From Pavlovales sp. CCMP2436 (Eukaryota > Haptophyta > Pavlovophyceae > Pavlovales), in contig MU631587.1 of NCBI GenBank assembly GCA_026770615.1, forward strand, positions 136,324 through 147,798: a stretch of 11,475 nt of DNA. Reading direction: 5' to 3'. Below, one piece after another: positions 1 through 7,047 of the stretch. The position numbers and the translations under genes are program-made. Within the stretch, counting starts at the first letter, position 1; each line of letters begins with the position of its first letter. Under the pieces are notes generated by a model. That model was not told the origin of the DNA. It saw only the letters and a program-made list of their open reading frames with translations, and searched no databases.

Positions 1-360
1 CCAGCCCGAGGCCGCAGCCATGCCGCCGCCCGATCCGTCAGCCGCCGAGCCGCTGTCGCTCTTGCTCGGCGCAGCCCGCTTGCTAGCCGAGCTCATATCC
101 TCGGCGCTCTGCGCGCTGCCCGCGCCATCGTCGTCGTCCTCCTCCTCCTCCTCCTCCTCCTCCTCCTCCTCCTCCTCGAGCCGGAGCGCGCCCTCGGTGC
201 CCGCTTCGCGCAGCGCCTCGCGCAGCGGGCCCGCGCTGTCCTCTTCCACTTCGCACACCTCCAGCTTAAGCGGGCTCGCGGCAGGCAGCGCCACAGCGAT
301 CTCGGCCACGGCATCATTGCCCGAGAGCTGCACGTCCACGTGGTGCACGTGGCTCAACAT
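1..360 (-). CDS. Acidic protein of unknown function, N-terminal 120 residues (partial)
   Basis: Reading the minus strand from the ATG at 360-358 gives 120 codons without a stop, open at the left edge. The start context GCCGCCATGT is a near-ideal Kozak site and no in-frame ATG lies upstream. The protein starts MLSHVHHVDVQLSGNDAVAE, has a moderately hydrophobic first 40 residues with many valines, then a charged part, then a run of 13 Glu plus 4 Asp (residues 62-78), followed by a Ser/Ala/Gly-rich low-complexity stretch. I recognise no family; long acidic runs occur in histone chaperones and nuclear proteins, but that is only a loose analogy. It is transcribed divergently from the F1 alpha-like gene. 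The opposite strand has a competing 127-codon frame (20-403) that turns the same repeat into poly-Ser; the Kozak context and unbroken frame favour the minus strand. Confidence 0.5.
   Translation of the reverse strand, partial: MLSHVHHVDVQLSGNDAVAEIAVALPAASPLKLEVCEVEEDSAGPLREALREAGTEGALRLEEEEEEEEEEEEEDDDDGAGSAQSAEDMSSASKRAAPSKSDSGSAADGSGGGMAAASGW
137..177 (+). repeat. (TCC)13 trinucleotide repeat coding for poly-Glu on the minus strand
   Basis: Thirteen uninterrupted TCC units, preceded by three TCG/GTC units. On the minus strand they give 13 GAG codons followed by GAC/GAT codons, so length changes would alter the acidic tract without shifting the frame. The perfect repeat suggests recent expansion and probable length polymorphism. 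Confidence 0.85.
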
Positions 361-500
361 GGCGGCTGCGCGCGCTCCCTCCCGCTCCACAAGATCACGC
401 TGAGCTGAGCGCGATGAAACTTCGAACTTTAAAAAACCAGCCGGCTCTGCTGACGCGCTCGTGACCGTCGTCGCGGGGCCTCGCTCGCGCGGAGGCGAGC
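361..500. promoter_or_regulatory. Divergent intergenic promoter region
   Basis: Only 140 bp separates the two outward-facing ATGs (360 minus and 501 plus). The only AT-rich patch, CTTTAAAAAACC at about 427-438, lies near the middle, about 65-70 bp from each ATG, and could serve as a TATA-like or bidirectional core element. The rest is GC-rich. The placement is seen; promoter function is inferred. Confidence 0.4.
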
Positions 501-2270
501 ATGGCGAGGCCCAGTGCTACCCTCATCGCCGCCGTCGCATGCGCGCTCTGCCATGGGGTAAGTGCGCTCGGCTCCGCCGCCGGGCGCGCATCGATGCGCA
601 CTCACGCGCGGCCGCTGTCGTCGCGCGCGGCCGTGTCGTGCGCCGCGGGGACGGCCACGCTGTACCAGCAGGATGGCGACCTCGCCGCGTCCCGCGTGAG
701 CGGCTCGCTCGCCGTTAAACCCGGCATGGTACTCAGCCTTGACGACGGAAGAGACGCCCTCGTGCTGTACCAGCGCAACGAGTTCAGCTACGTTCTGCTC
801 GCGCCAGACGGCGGCGTGCCGACGGAGGCGGGCGGCTCCGACTTCTGCGTGACGCCGCTGGAAGTGCGCCCGGGCCTTACGCTCAACTGGAAGGGCGAGC
901 GCATAGGCGGTCCTTCCGGCGCCACCTCGGGCCCTAAGCGCAAGGCCTTTGCGACGACGCTATCGCAGAAGGAGCGCGCCTCGCCGCGCAGCGGGCTGCT
1001 GACGGGCCTGACCGCCATCGACGCGCTCGCGCCGCTCGGCCGCGGGCAGAGCATGCTCGTGATTGGGCCAGAGGACGGGACGGCAACCGAGCTCTGCCTC
1101 GACCTGCTGCTCGCGCAGCGCGGCTCGGGCGTGCGGGGTATCTACGTCGCCATGCGCCCGGCGGAGGAGATGGCGGCCCTCGCCGAGAGCGCGAGCTGCG
1201 TCACCGTCAGCTCGTCGTCGGTGGGCGAGTTCGCCGCGAGCGTCGCGGCCGCGTGCACGCTGGCCGAGATCATGCGCGACGCGGGTGAGCACGTCTGCGT
1301 TGTGGTCGACGACTTGCAGGTGCTCAGGTCGCTGTGGCAGTTCATGCAGGCGACGGAGCTTAAGATGTACTCCGAGGAGGGGCTCGACCTGGGCGGCATC
1401 GAGGAGAGCACCATCCGCGACGACGCGGCCGGCTCCGAGCTGCGCACCTTTTATTCGTCCGTCATCGAGCGCGCCGGCGCGCGCTCGGCGGCCACGGGCG
1501 GTGGCTCGCTGACGATGCTGATGATTGTGCGCAAACCGAGCATGTACCCCGACGCTGGCACGTCGGCCGCCTTCCCCGTCGAGGCGTTCGAGCCCGTCGT
1601 CTACCCCAAGGCCACGCTCGAGCGCGTGCGCCTGCTGGCCGCGGGCGGCGTGCAGCTCACCTCCGCCGTGCTCGCCAAGCTTGGCATCTCGAGCCCGGGC
1701 AGCCAGGGGAGCAGCGGCATGCTCGCGGCGCGCAAGCACATCGACGAGTGCATTTCCCTGGCCGACGGGCACCTGCTCCTCGACGAGCGCCTCGTGCGCG
1801 CGGGCGTGAGCCCGGCCATCGACGTGCGCGCGTCGCTCAGCCGCATCGGCCTCGGCAAGGCCGTCGCCCTGCGCGTCACCCCCATGGCGGCTGCGATCCG
1901 CCAGATCGCGCCGCGCCTGCGCCTCGAGCTGGCAGTCGCCTCCGACACGCCCACCATAGCGGGCGCGGTCATGACGGCGACAGAGCAGCGCGTCTTCGCC
2001 TGGCGCGCCGTGCTGCAGCAGCCACTCGGCCGGCCGAGGACGCTCGCGCAGAGCGTGCTCGCGCTCTTTTGCGCGCGCGCCGGCTACTTCGACTCGCTGC
2101 ACGCCAAGAGCCTCGACGGCGCGAGCGCCAAGGCCTACCAGCTCGTCGACGCGATGGTGGCAGCGGCGCCGGCAGTCGTCGCGCGGCTGGGCCCCGACTA
2201 CGAGCTGAGCGCCGCGGACGAGGCGGCGCTGCACGACGCGGTGGCGTCCCTGCAGCCAGCGGCCGCGTAA
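501..2270 (+). CDS. F1-ATPase alpha subunit-like protein with degenerate P-loop, probable organelle-targeted pseudoenzyme
   Basis: The 589-residue frame matches the layout of F1 alpha from end to end. A beta-barrel-like part spans about 66-140 (PGMVLSLDDG...LLAPDGG, then a GERIGG turn). The nucleotide-binding core starts LLTGLTAIDALAPLGRGQ (166-183). The position of the alpha P-loop GDRQTGKT reads GPEDGTAT (189-196), so the phosphate-binding Lys is gone. A Walker B-like CVVVDDL (266-272) follows, then SLADGHLLLDERLVRAGVSP (419-438) and SLSRIG (445-450), whose Arg448 corresponds to the alpha arginine finger. The C-terminal domain retains the EQR...LLQP...AGYFD pattern (495-531). In the intact family alpha is about 500-550 residues; the extra length here is N-terminal. 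Residues 1-23 look like a signal peptide ending VSA, followed by a basic Ser/Arg-rich stretch to about 48, as in bipartite plastid leaders. The ATG has A at -3 and G at +4. I infer a non-catalytic, structural or regulatory role in an F1-like assembly; plastid targeting is likelier than mitochondrial but unproven. Confidence 0.85.
   Translation: MARPSATLIAAVACALCHGVSALGSAAGRASMRTHARPLSSRAAVSCAAGTATLYQQDGDLAASRVSGSLAVKPGMVLSLDDGRDALVLYQRNEFSYVLLAPDGGVPTEAGGSDFCVTPLEVRPGLTLNWKGERIGGPSGATSGPKRKAFATTLSQKERASPRSGLLTGLTAIDALAPLGRGQSMLVIGPEDGTATELCLDLLLAQRGSGVRGIYVAMRPAEEMAALAESASCVTVSSSSVGEFAASVAAACTLAEIMRDAGEHVCVVVDDLQVLRSLWQFMQATELKMYSEEGLDLGGIEESTIRDDAAGSELRTFYSSVIERAGARSAATGGGSLTMLMIVRKPSMYPDAGTSAAFPVEAFEPVVYPKATLERVRLLAAGGVQLTSAVLAKLGISSPGSQGSSGMLAARKHIDECISLADGHLLLDERLVRAGVSPAIDVRASLSRIGLGKAVALRVTPMAAAIRQIAPRLRLELAVASDTPTIAGAVMTATEQRVFAWRAVLQQPLGRPRTLAQSVLALFCARAGYFDSLHAKSLDGASAKAYQLVDAMVAAAPAVVARLGPDYELSAADEAALHDAVASLQPAAA
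558..671 (+). other. Candidate optional intron inside the targeting leader
   Basis: A consensus donor GGTAAGT occurs at 557-563, and a CAG acceptor ends at 671 (TACCAGCAG before GATGG). The 114 bases equal 38 codons and contain no stop, so the frame is open whether or not it is spliced. There is no polypyrimidine tract before the acceptor, and the unspliced reading gives a sensible signal peptide with a transit-like region. I therefore kept the unspliced gene model and mark this as an alternative. Confidence 0.25.
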
Positions 2271-2521
2271 GGCGAGGCGGGCGTAGCTAGCCGAGATGTG
2301 GGTTGTCGCCGCAGGCATCCCGCCGTGAGCTTTGGGTATCGCAGTCGGTGCTGCAGCCATACCAGCACACAGGTGTCCAAGGTGCGCTTGGGCCTGGGCC
2401 TGGATTTTGGAAAATGATGGCTAAAGAATTAGTGCAATCTAACGAAGATCCTAAGTTACGAAAATTTACTGTGCAAGTCAGATCGACGGTCGATCGATAA
2501 GAGTTATATTTATTAATATAC
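2271..2521. other. 3' flank of the F1 alpha-like gene plus an AT-rich patch
   Basis: Up to about 2400 the sequence keeps the GC-rich character of the gene, with no AATAAA signal seen. From about 2402 to 2521 it turns abruptly AT-rich (for example TTATATTTATTAATATAC) and contains the dyad GATCGAC-G-GTCGATC at 2481-2495. A short open frame (2303-2500) crosses the composition boundary and matches nothing I recognise. The patch may be the 3' UTR end or the remains of an insertion that preceded LINE-A. Confidence 0.5.
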
Positions 2522-3609
2522 TTCCTCTACGTGGACGACGGCGCATTACCTTTCACGTCGCGAGTGGACCTCGAGCTCGGCGCGCGGTTGCTCAAAAAGC
2601 ATCTGCTACGCTTCGCCCTCGTGATGCACTGCGGCACAATGAACCCGACCGACTACACCGTCGCCAAAAAGTCCAAGACTGAGGCGATGTTCTACGGTCC
2701 GCCAGCCGGCTACTCTCCAACAACTAACGACACTCTCTTTCTCAAGATCGACGACGCGCTCGGCATCGTCACGTTCACCGACCGGTTACGGTACCTCGGC
2801 TCAACCTTTTCTTCATCCCTAACAGATGACGACGAGATCGAGCACAGGATCCGATCTGCAGCCGCAGCCTTTGGCTGTCTGCGGAGGTATGTCTTCAGTC
2901 AAAATCACGGCTCCACGTCGGTCCCACTCGCCTCCAAGGGCAAGCACTACCGATGCCTCGTGCTCGGTGTTTTGCTCCACGGCTGCGAATCCTGGATCTT
3001 GACCTCAAAGCTGCTGCAAAGGCTGAGCGCGTTCCACAACCGCTGCGTGTGAGCGATGGCGAGGAAAAAGCCGCTGCGCGCTTCCTCCTCCGTACAACTT
3101 CAAGTACGCTGCCCTCGCGCCGCAGTACGTCGCCCTCGGCGTCACAGACATCGACCAGTATATCTCCAATCGGAAATTACGCTGGGCGGGTAGATGTGAT
3201 GCGCATGAGCATGTCGAGACTTCCTCGCATGTGCATGACATCGTGGGTCAACGCACCGCGACGCAACGGGCGACCGCTGATCTCCCTCGGACACGACCTA
3301 ACTCGCGAGCTCAACAACGTTGGCTTCAACCTTGACGGGCAAGCAGTCGACGTTGGCGTCTCGACAAGCTGGGGCAAGGCCGCACAAGACAAGGCATCCT
3401 GGCGCAAACTGAGAGACTACCGGACGTGAAACCCATCTTCAAGAAAACCCGAAACGAAATCGCCGCTCGAAGCTCTGTCGGCGCTTTGGTACCGCCGCAA
3501 GGTGACGCTAAAGCTCAACAGATTGACGCTCAGACGCTGACACCCGGGGCCTCCTGGACGCAGAGACTGCGCCCCAGGTGGTAGAAGGGGCATCATAACA
3601 TAACATAAC
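2522..3609 (+). mobile_element. LINE-A copy 1: 5'-truncated, decayed non-LTR retrotransposon
   Basis: The sequence opens within the reverse transcriptase catalytic motif (FLYVDDGALPF, the Tyr-x-Asp-Asp of the palm, at 2522-2551) and so lacks all upstream motifs. The frame to 3052 shows the usual downstream order of LINE RTs: SKTEAMFYG, a FTDRLRYLGSTFSS block, EIEHRIRSAAAAFGCLRR, then LLHGCESWILTSKLLQRLSA and FHNRCV. A TGA at 3050-3052 interrupts it, probably a former CGA. The C-terminal module then continues in two other frames: DIDQYISNRKLRWAG near 3141-3185, and SMSRLPRMCMTSW through WGKAAQDKASWRKL to a stop at 3429. This gives at least one stop and two frameshifts. A non-coding 3' UTR follows to a short pentanucleotide tail. 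Family assignment rests on motif order, not a search. The copy is dead. Confidence 0.85.
3594..3609 (+). repeat. CATAA pentanucleotide tail of LINE-A copy 1
   Basis: CATAACATAACATAAC is three units of a pentamer at the 3' end of the LINE. Short 3'-terminal tandem repeats are typical of several non-LTR clades that do not end in poly(A). The second copy of this family, at 6924-7047, ends with the variant units CATAC, CATAT, CATAA. Confidence 0.75.
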
Positions 3610-3797
3610 TCACCGATGCAATAGGTACGTCACATTGGGAACACACTGTATATGGAGGCCTTCCTGACGTCTCCGCCAGCTAAACAGTTAGGCCCAATCG
3701 CCAAGCTCCCGAGGCACATTTGGCTAGCTGAGAAGCACCCACTGAGAATAAAAATTGAGCGCTCAATTTTCGTGACGTACCTAATGCGTCAGTGAGT
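3608..3797. mobile_element. 190-bp element with 26-bp terminal inverted repeats
   Basis: Bases 3608-3633 (ACTCACCGATGCAATAGG to CGTCAC) match the reverse complement of 3772-3797 at 23 of 26 positions by hand. There is no coding capacity inside. The arms end abruptly: the next outward bases do not pair. Size and structure fit a MITE-like non-autonomous DNA element. I could not find a convincing target duplication; the left end abuts the LINE-A tail. An alternative is a fortuitous foldback. Confidence 0.55.
3751..3770. repeat. Perfect 20-bp palindrome
   Basis: AAAATTGAGCGCTCAATTTT is an exact self-complementary sequence just inside the right inverted repeat of the 190-bp element. It would form a 10-bp two-fold site, or a cruciform without a loop. 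It could be a dimeric protein binding site or part of the element's own structure. Confidence 0.9.
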
Positions 3798-4012
3798 ACC
3801 ATTGACCAAAGACGGCGGAGGAGGCGCCGGGAGGCGAAGGTGGAAACGGCGGCAGAGATAGCGGACGGCTCGTGAGTTACTCCGATTTCTGAAGGAATTT
3901 CACCAGACTTTTTCGGAATTTCCCTCGGACTTAACCCTAACTAATTCAGATTTTGACCGCACGTGTTGAACCATGCTGAGCCGCTAATGATTTGAGTAAT
4001 ATATAAATGAAG
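3798..4012. other. Non-coding spacer between two TIR elements
   Basis: The first part is purine-rich and GC-rich (about 3805-3865); the second is AT-rich with scattered TTTC and GGAATTT words. I see no gene, RNA gene or clear repeat. A single CTTAACCCTAAC near 3929 resembles telomere repeat but is only about one and a half units. Confidence 0.5.
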
Positions 4013-4182
4013 TACAGGGGATTGCGGGCAATAAGAAACCATCGTGTTAAGAAACCGAGCCTTGTTTTTTAGCCCTTCAATAGTAATTTTAACCAAATTT
4101 TAACCATTTTTGTATAGAATTTGCTAAGAAACTCAGCCTCAGCCTCAAAACCCGCCGTTCGTATTGCCCGCGATCCCCTGTA
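4013..4182 (+). mobile_element. MITE copy A (170 bp, TIRs of about 20 bp)
   Basis: The ends are inverted: TACAGGGGATTGCGGGCAAT at the left, and at the right a stretch whose reverse complement begins TACAGGGGATCGCGGGCAAT. Both ends carry a TA outside CAGGGG, consistent with TA target duplication as in the Tc1/mariner type, or with TA belonging to the repeat. The AT-rich interior carries a direct repeat, TAAGAAACCGAGCCT near 4047 and TAAGAAACTCAGCCT near 4123. There is no coding capacity. The same family is found inverted at 4523-4705. Confidence 0.75.
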
Positions 4183-4522
4183 TCTTAAGAGTGAGCGCTA
4201 CTTCTGGCTACTGGCAGCTTGTTATTATTATGTCTATGGAAAACCCCAATTATTGCCATGGCTCCTATTTTCCGCGCGAACATGGCCCACGCGTTAATGG
4301 CTGAGAGATTTGCAACCGAATTTAGAGCGCTGGATAGCCCACGTCAATGCGCGCCCATCAAGCCAGCAAACGTCCCTATCCAACTTATTGGTCAGCCGTG
4401 AGAGCGCACCGCGCATTGCGCCGAATCTATATGTTCGGCCCTAATTACGACTCAAAGTACTCTGGCGCAGGTACGGGAGCGCCCACCGAGCTAGCTGAGA
4501 GATCCTAGCGTTCTCCGTGAGC
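4183..4522. other. Spacer flanked by inverted MITE copies
   Basis: This 340-bp stretch is of mixed composition. A 60-codon open frame (4219-4401) has no recognisable domain and no support beyond being open. I see no RNA gene. It lies between two MITE copies in opposite orientation, so a read-through transcript could fold with this stretch as the loop. Confidence 0.5.
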
Positions 4523-4705
4523 TACAGGAGGTCGGCGCAGGAGGTCGCGGGCACTAAGAAAGGCGAATTCGATACTGAGGCTCAGTTTCTTAGCAAATTG
4601 CATACAAGCAATGGTTAAATTTCGCTTTAAATACTATTTAAGGGCACACAAAACGAGGCTCAGTTTCTTAACGTTACGGTTTCTTGTTGCCCGTGACCCC
4701 CTGTA
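4523..4705 (-). mobile_element. MITE copy B (183 bp), inverted relative to copy A
   Basis: Read on the minus strand from 4705 it starts TACAGGGGGTCACGGGCAAC. It then follows copy A through the same internal landmarks: GTTAAGAAACTGAGCCTCG, AATTTAACCATT, TTTGCTAAGAAACTGAGCCT and a GTGCCCGCGACC end. Its other terminus (plus strand 4523-4550) contains a short tandem duplication of CAGGAGGTCGGCG and CAGGAGGTCGCGG, which explains the 13 extra bases. TA flanks both outer CAGG ends. There is no coding capacity. Confidence 0.75.
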
Positions 4706-5195
4706 GCGGTCACGCCAACGCCGGTGCCGTCGCAATATTCTAGATTCCAGCCGCTCAATTGTGGTCACGATTTTGACGGACAGAAAGACGAATCAAAACT
4801 CACCGCGCTAAATCAAGACAAAGTGCGACCGTAAAGAGGGGCAGGCCTCGAGAAAAGACGGGCGAGGTGCGTCTGCCTCACGGCCGAACCACCGCGGACA
4901 TCGCCGAGTGAGTCGAGCACATGCCCGTGGCCATGACGATGGCTGCCACACTTGCATGGCCGAGCGCGAGCAAGCTGGAAGCCAACATGCAGGCCGGGCT
5001 ACGCGCCAGCCTCCCCGCGACTTTAACTTCATCGAGGAGTGGGAGCAGGGGCCAGCAAGGCGTTGCCCTCCCCGAGGGTGTGATCAGCAGGGTTGCCCCT
5101 GTGACATTCCCGCCCGCCGCCGGCTCGCTTTCAAAGATCTGGGGGCCTTGAGGCCCTCGGATGCTGGGGTCAAGATGGCAACAATACCCTCATAA
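4706..5195. other. Intergenic region, no convincing gene
   Basis: From about 4840 to 5150 the sequence is GC-rich, with overlapping open frames on both strands (plus 4921-5151, minus 4808-5032) of 74-95 codons. Their protein sequences are low in recognisable order and none has a domain I know. A small exon cannot be excluded, but no splice pair stands out. The far end lies beyond the presumed poly(A) signal of the kinase gene. Confidence 0.4.
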
Positions 5196-5201
5196 TTTAT
5201 T
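5196..5201 (-). terminator. AATAAA poly(A) signal for the kinase gene
   Basis: On the minus strand TTGTAAATAAATTATG contains AATAAA about 170 bases after the kinase stop codon, within a local AT-rich patch. Spacing and strand fit a 3' UTR end. Many protists use other signals, so this is only suggestive. Confidence 0.4.
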
Positions 5202-5369
5202 TACAATACTCAGCTGTGACCCGATATGTCCAAAATATGGCAAAGAGAGGGGGTTTTGACGTTACAGAGCTCTCACTAGGGCTGTCCGAAGCAAAGTGTC
5301 ATGGCAGTTCATACAGTTGTTGTACATTGAGAGGAGCCGTCGCGATCTAACTCTGAGGAGCCCGATTAT

Positions 5370-6632
5370 TTAAGTCGGACTCGGCGGCCCAACGCCCGCA
5401 AGAGGCTGCGGCTGCGGCAGCCATGGGTGAGTGCACGCGCGCACAGCATCTGGCCGCTTTTCCGGGTTGGTCTGCAACATCGCGGTGATGAGTGACTTTG
5501 CGCCGGCGGAGAGCTTCACGGCGGTCGGGCGGCGGTTGCCTTTGAGCACGCGCATTTTGAGCCCTTCCAAGCTGGGCGCATCAAAGGGAAGTAGCAAATG
5601 CAGCATCTCGTACAGGAGCACGCCCAGGGCAAAAATGTCCGCGCGCTGCCCATCGTACGCCCTCTTCGTGTGGACCTCAGGCGCCTAAGAATAAGAATAC
5701 AAAAACAGCGTAAGAATACATTAAAATAATAATAATAATAATAATAGTACATGCAAGAAGAAGAAGAAGAAGAAGAAGAAGAATAGGAATACCATGTGCG
5801 ATGGGGTTCCGACTTTGGGCAGCGTTTGTTTCTTGCTGCCCTCGCTCCACGGCATAGCGAACCCGAAGTCCACCAGCTTGACCGTGCTCCGCGAGCTGTC
5901 GGCGAACAGCACGTTTGCAGCCTTCACATCGCGGTGAATCCACCCACGGTCGTGGCAGTGCGAAAGGGCCGAAGCGAGCTGCGACACGATAGCCGCGGCC
6001 GCCAATTCGGGCAGCGGCTCCAAGCGCTGAGAAAGCACAAGCTTGAGTGAACCACCGCCCAGGTACTCCATAATCGCGAAGCTGCAGTTCGTCCCCTCGA
6101 TGCTCTGGTGCAGGCCCATCACGTGCCTGTGCGAGAGCGACTTGAGCGCGTCGAACTCGTGCTGCATACCCAACAGCTCTTCGGGCGACTCGGCCATGCG
6201 CTTAGTGTTGAAGTGCTTTATGGCCACCTCCGAAGCGTCAGCCACCCGCCTCGCGCGTAGCACCTGCGAGAAAGCGCCCTGCGCAATCGGGCCTACGACC
6301 TCGTACTCCGATAGCTCGCTCCAACCCGCGCCACCGTACGAGCTGGAGCGTTTTGGACCTGCCGGCCGCAGTGGGGCCTGCTTCGACTGCCGCGGCTGTT
6401 GAAGGTACGGGCTGTGCGCGGCGTGTTGCTGCAGCGGCCGCAGCGGCCGCGGGCTCTTGGCACCCGAGATCGACGGCGGAGCCGAGGCTGTTGCCCTCCG
6501 CAGCGGTAGTCGCTGCTGCTGCGCTATGAACTGCCGCGAGCTCTTGGCGCCTGAGATGGGGTGCAGAGCTGCAGCCCGCTGCTCGATCCCACGTGCACAC
6601 TCTCCCACCCCCAAACGCCCGCACTCTCCCAT
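5370..6632 (-). CDS. Serine/threonine protein kinase, NEK-like, two exons
   Basis: Exon 1 (6632-5793) and exon 2 (5684-5370) join in phase 0 to a 384-residue protein. Residues 1-108 are low-complexity, basic and Ser/Gln-rich, with ISGAKS twice (26-31, 55-60). The kinase domain has a glycine-loop variant PIAQGAFSQV (115-124), Lys139 in VAIK, a probable helix-C Glu159, HRDVKAAN (233-240) with Asp235 catalytic, DFG (255-257), and GTPSHM completed by APE from exon 2, which confirms the join. ADIFALGVLLYEML, PFDAPSLEGLKMRVLKGN and the late NPEKRP Arg follow. The PFDAPSLEGL...VLKG segment resembles NEK kinases. All catalytic residues are present, so activity is expected, though the loop has Ala and Ser for two of three glycines and DIW is DIF. 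The domain ends close to the C-terminus. The start chosen is the first in-frame ATG (GAGATGG); longer readings need a GTG. The substrate is unknown. Confidence 0.85.
5685..5792 (-). other. Spliceosomal intron of the kinase gene (108 bp)
   Basis: The minus-strand sequence begins GTATTCC and ends TTCTTATTCTTAG. Removal joins GTPSHM to APEV, the diagnostic activation-segment end of kinases. The intron contains (TTC)n followed by (TTA)n microsatellite runs; these make an unusually long pyrimidine-rich tract and create a spurious poly-Phe reading if the intron is translated. Confidence 0.9.
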
Positions 6633-6923
6633 CTCGCGGCGACCCCGTTCACAGATCACAACCGTTGAAACGGCTGAAACTGGTTTTAATTACGTGACGC
6701 AACGGCAAGCTGTGGTGGAACAGGGGTGGAAGTCGAACGTGGGCGGTTGGGCCGAGGACGACAGCGGCACATGGAAGGCGGCGGCGGCGGGGACAATGTG
6801 GCAAGTACATCGGCGTGTCCGGCAACTCGACAATATAATTTGTTCAGTTGTGGTCAGGCAGCAGAGGCGCAGCTGAAGACCTGCTGGAACGGCGGATTGA
6901 GATTCACTTTCAAAAGTGATGTC
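6633..6923. promoter_or_regulatory. 5' region of the kinase gene
   Basis: This stretch lies between the kinase ATG and the LINE-A copy 2 tail. It is GC-rich near 6730-6800 with a GGC run, and AT-rich around 6826-6845 (CAATATAATTTG). A foldback TCACTTT-CA-AAAGTGA occurs at 6904-6919. I see no gene in it. A kinase promoter is expected here by position only. Confidence 0.4.
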
Positions 6924-7047
6924 GTTATGATATGGTATGATGCCATTTATGCTGGCTGGGGCGCAGTATCTGCGTCCAGGTGGTCCCGGATGTCAGCTTC
7001 TGAGCGTCACTCTTTTGAGTTTCAGCGTCACCTTGCGGTGATACTAA
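6924..7047 (-). mobile_element. LINE-A copy 2: 3' terminal fragment
   Basis: The minus strand of this segment aligns without gaps to plus-strand 3486-3609, the 3' UTR and tail of LINE-A copy 1, at 103 of 124 positions by hand. Shared blocks include CGCAAGGTGACGCT and CTGGACGCAGA. It ends in the variant tail units CATAC, CATAT, CATAA. No LINE coding sequence remains. It starts just where the Copia integrase reading ends, so the two relics share a junction at about 7047. Confidence 0.85.

Noticed and set aside
20..403. Plus-strand open frame with a poly-Ser run
   Set aside because: It mirrors the minus-strand frame that has a strong Kozak start and continues open to the edge; the Ser run is just the antisense of the GAG repeat.
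960..2360. 466-codon minus-strand frame opposite the F1 alpha-like gene
   Set aside because: It is Arg/Ala/His-rich, a typical antisense shadow of a GC-rich gene, while the plus strand has clear homology over its full length.
3927..3940. CTTAACCCTAAC as a possible interstitial telomere repeat
   Set aside because: Only about one and a half units, within chance expectation.
4808..5195. Overlapping small frames on both strands
   Set aside because: No domain, no supporting start context or splice sites, and composition alone can keep such frames open in GC-rich DNA.
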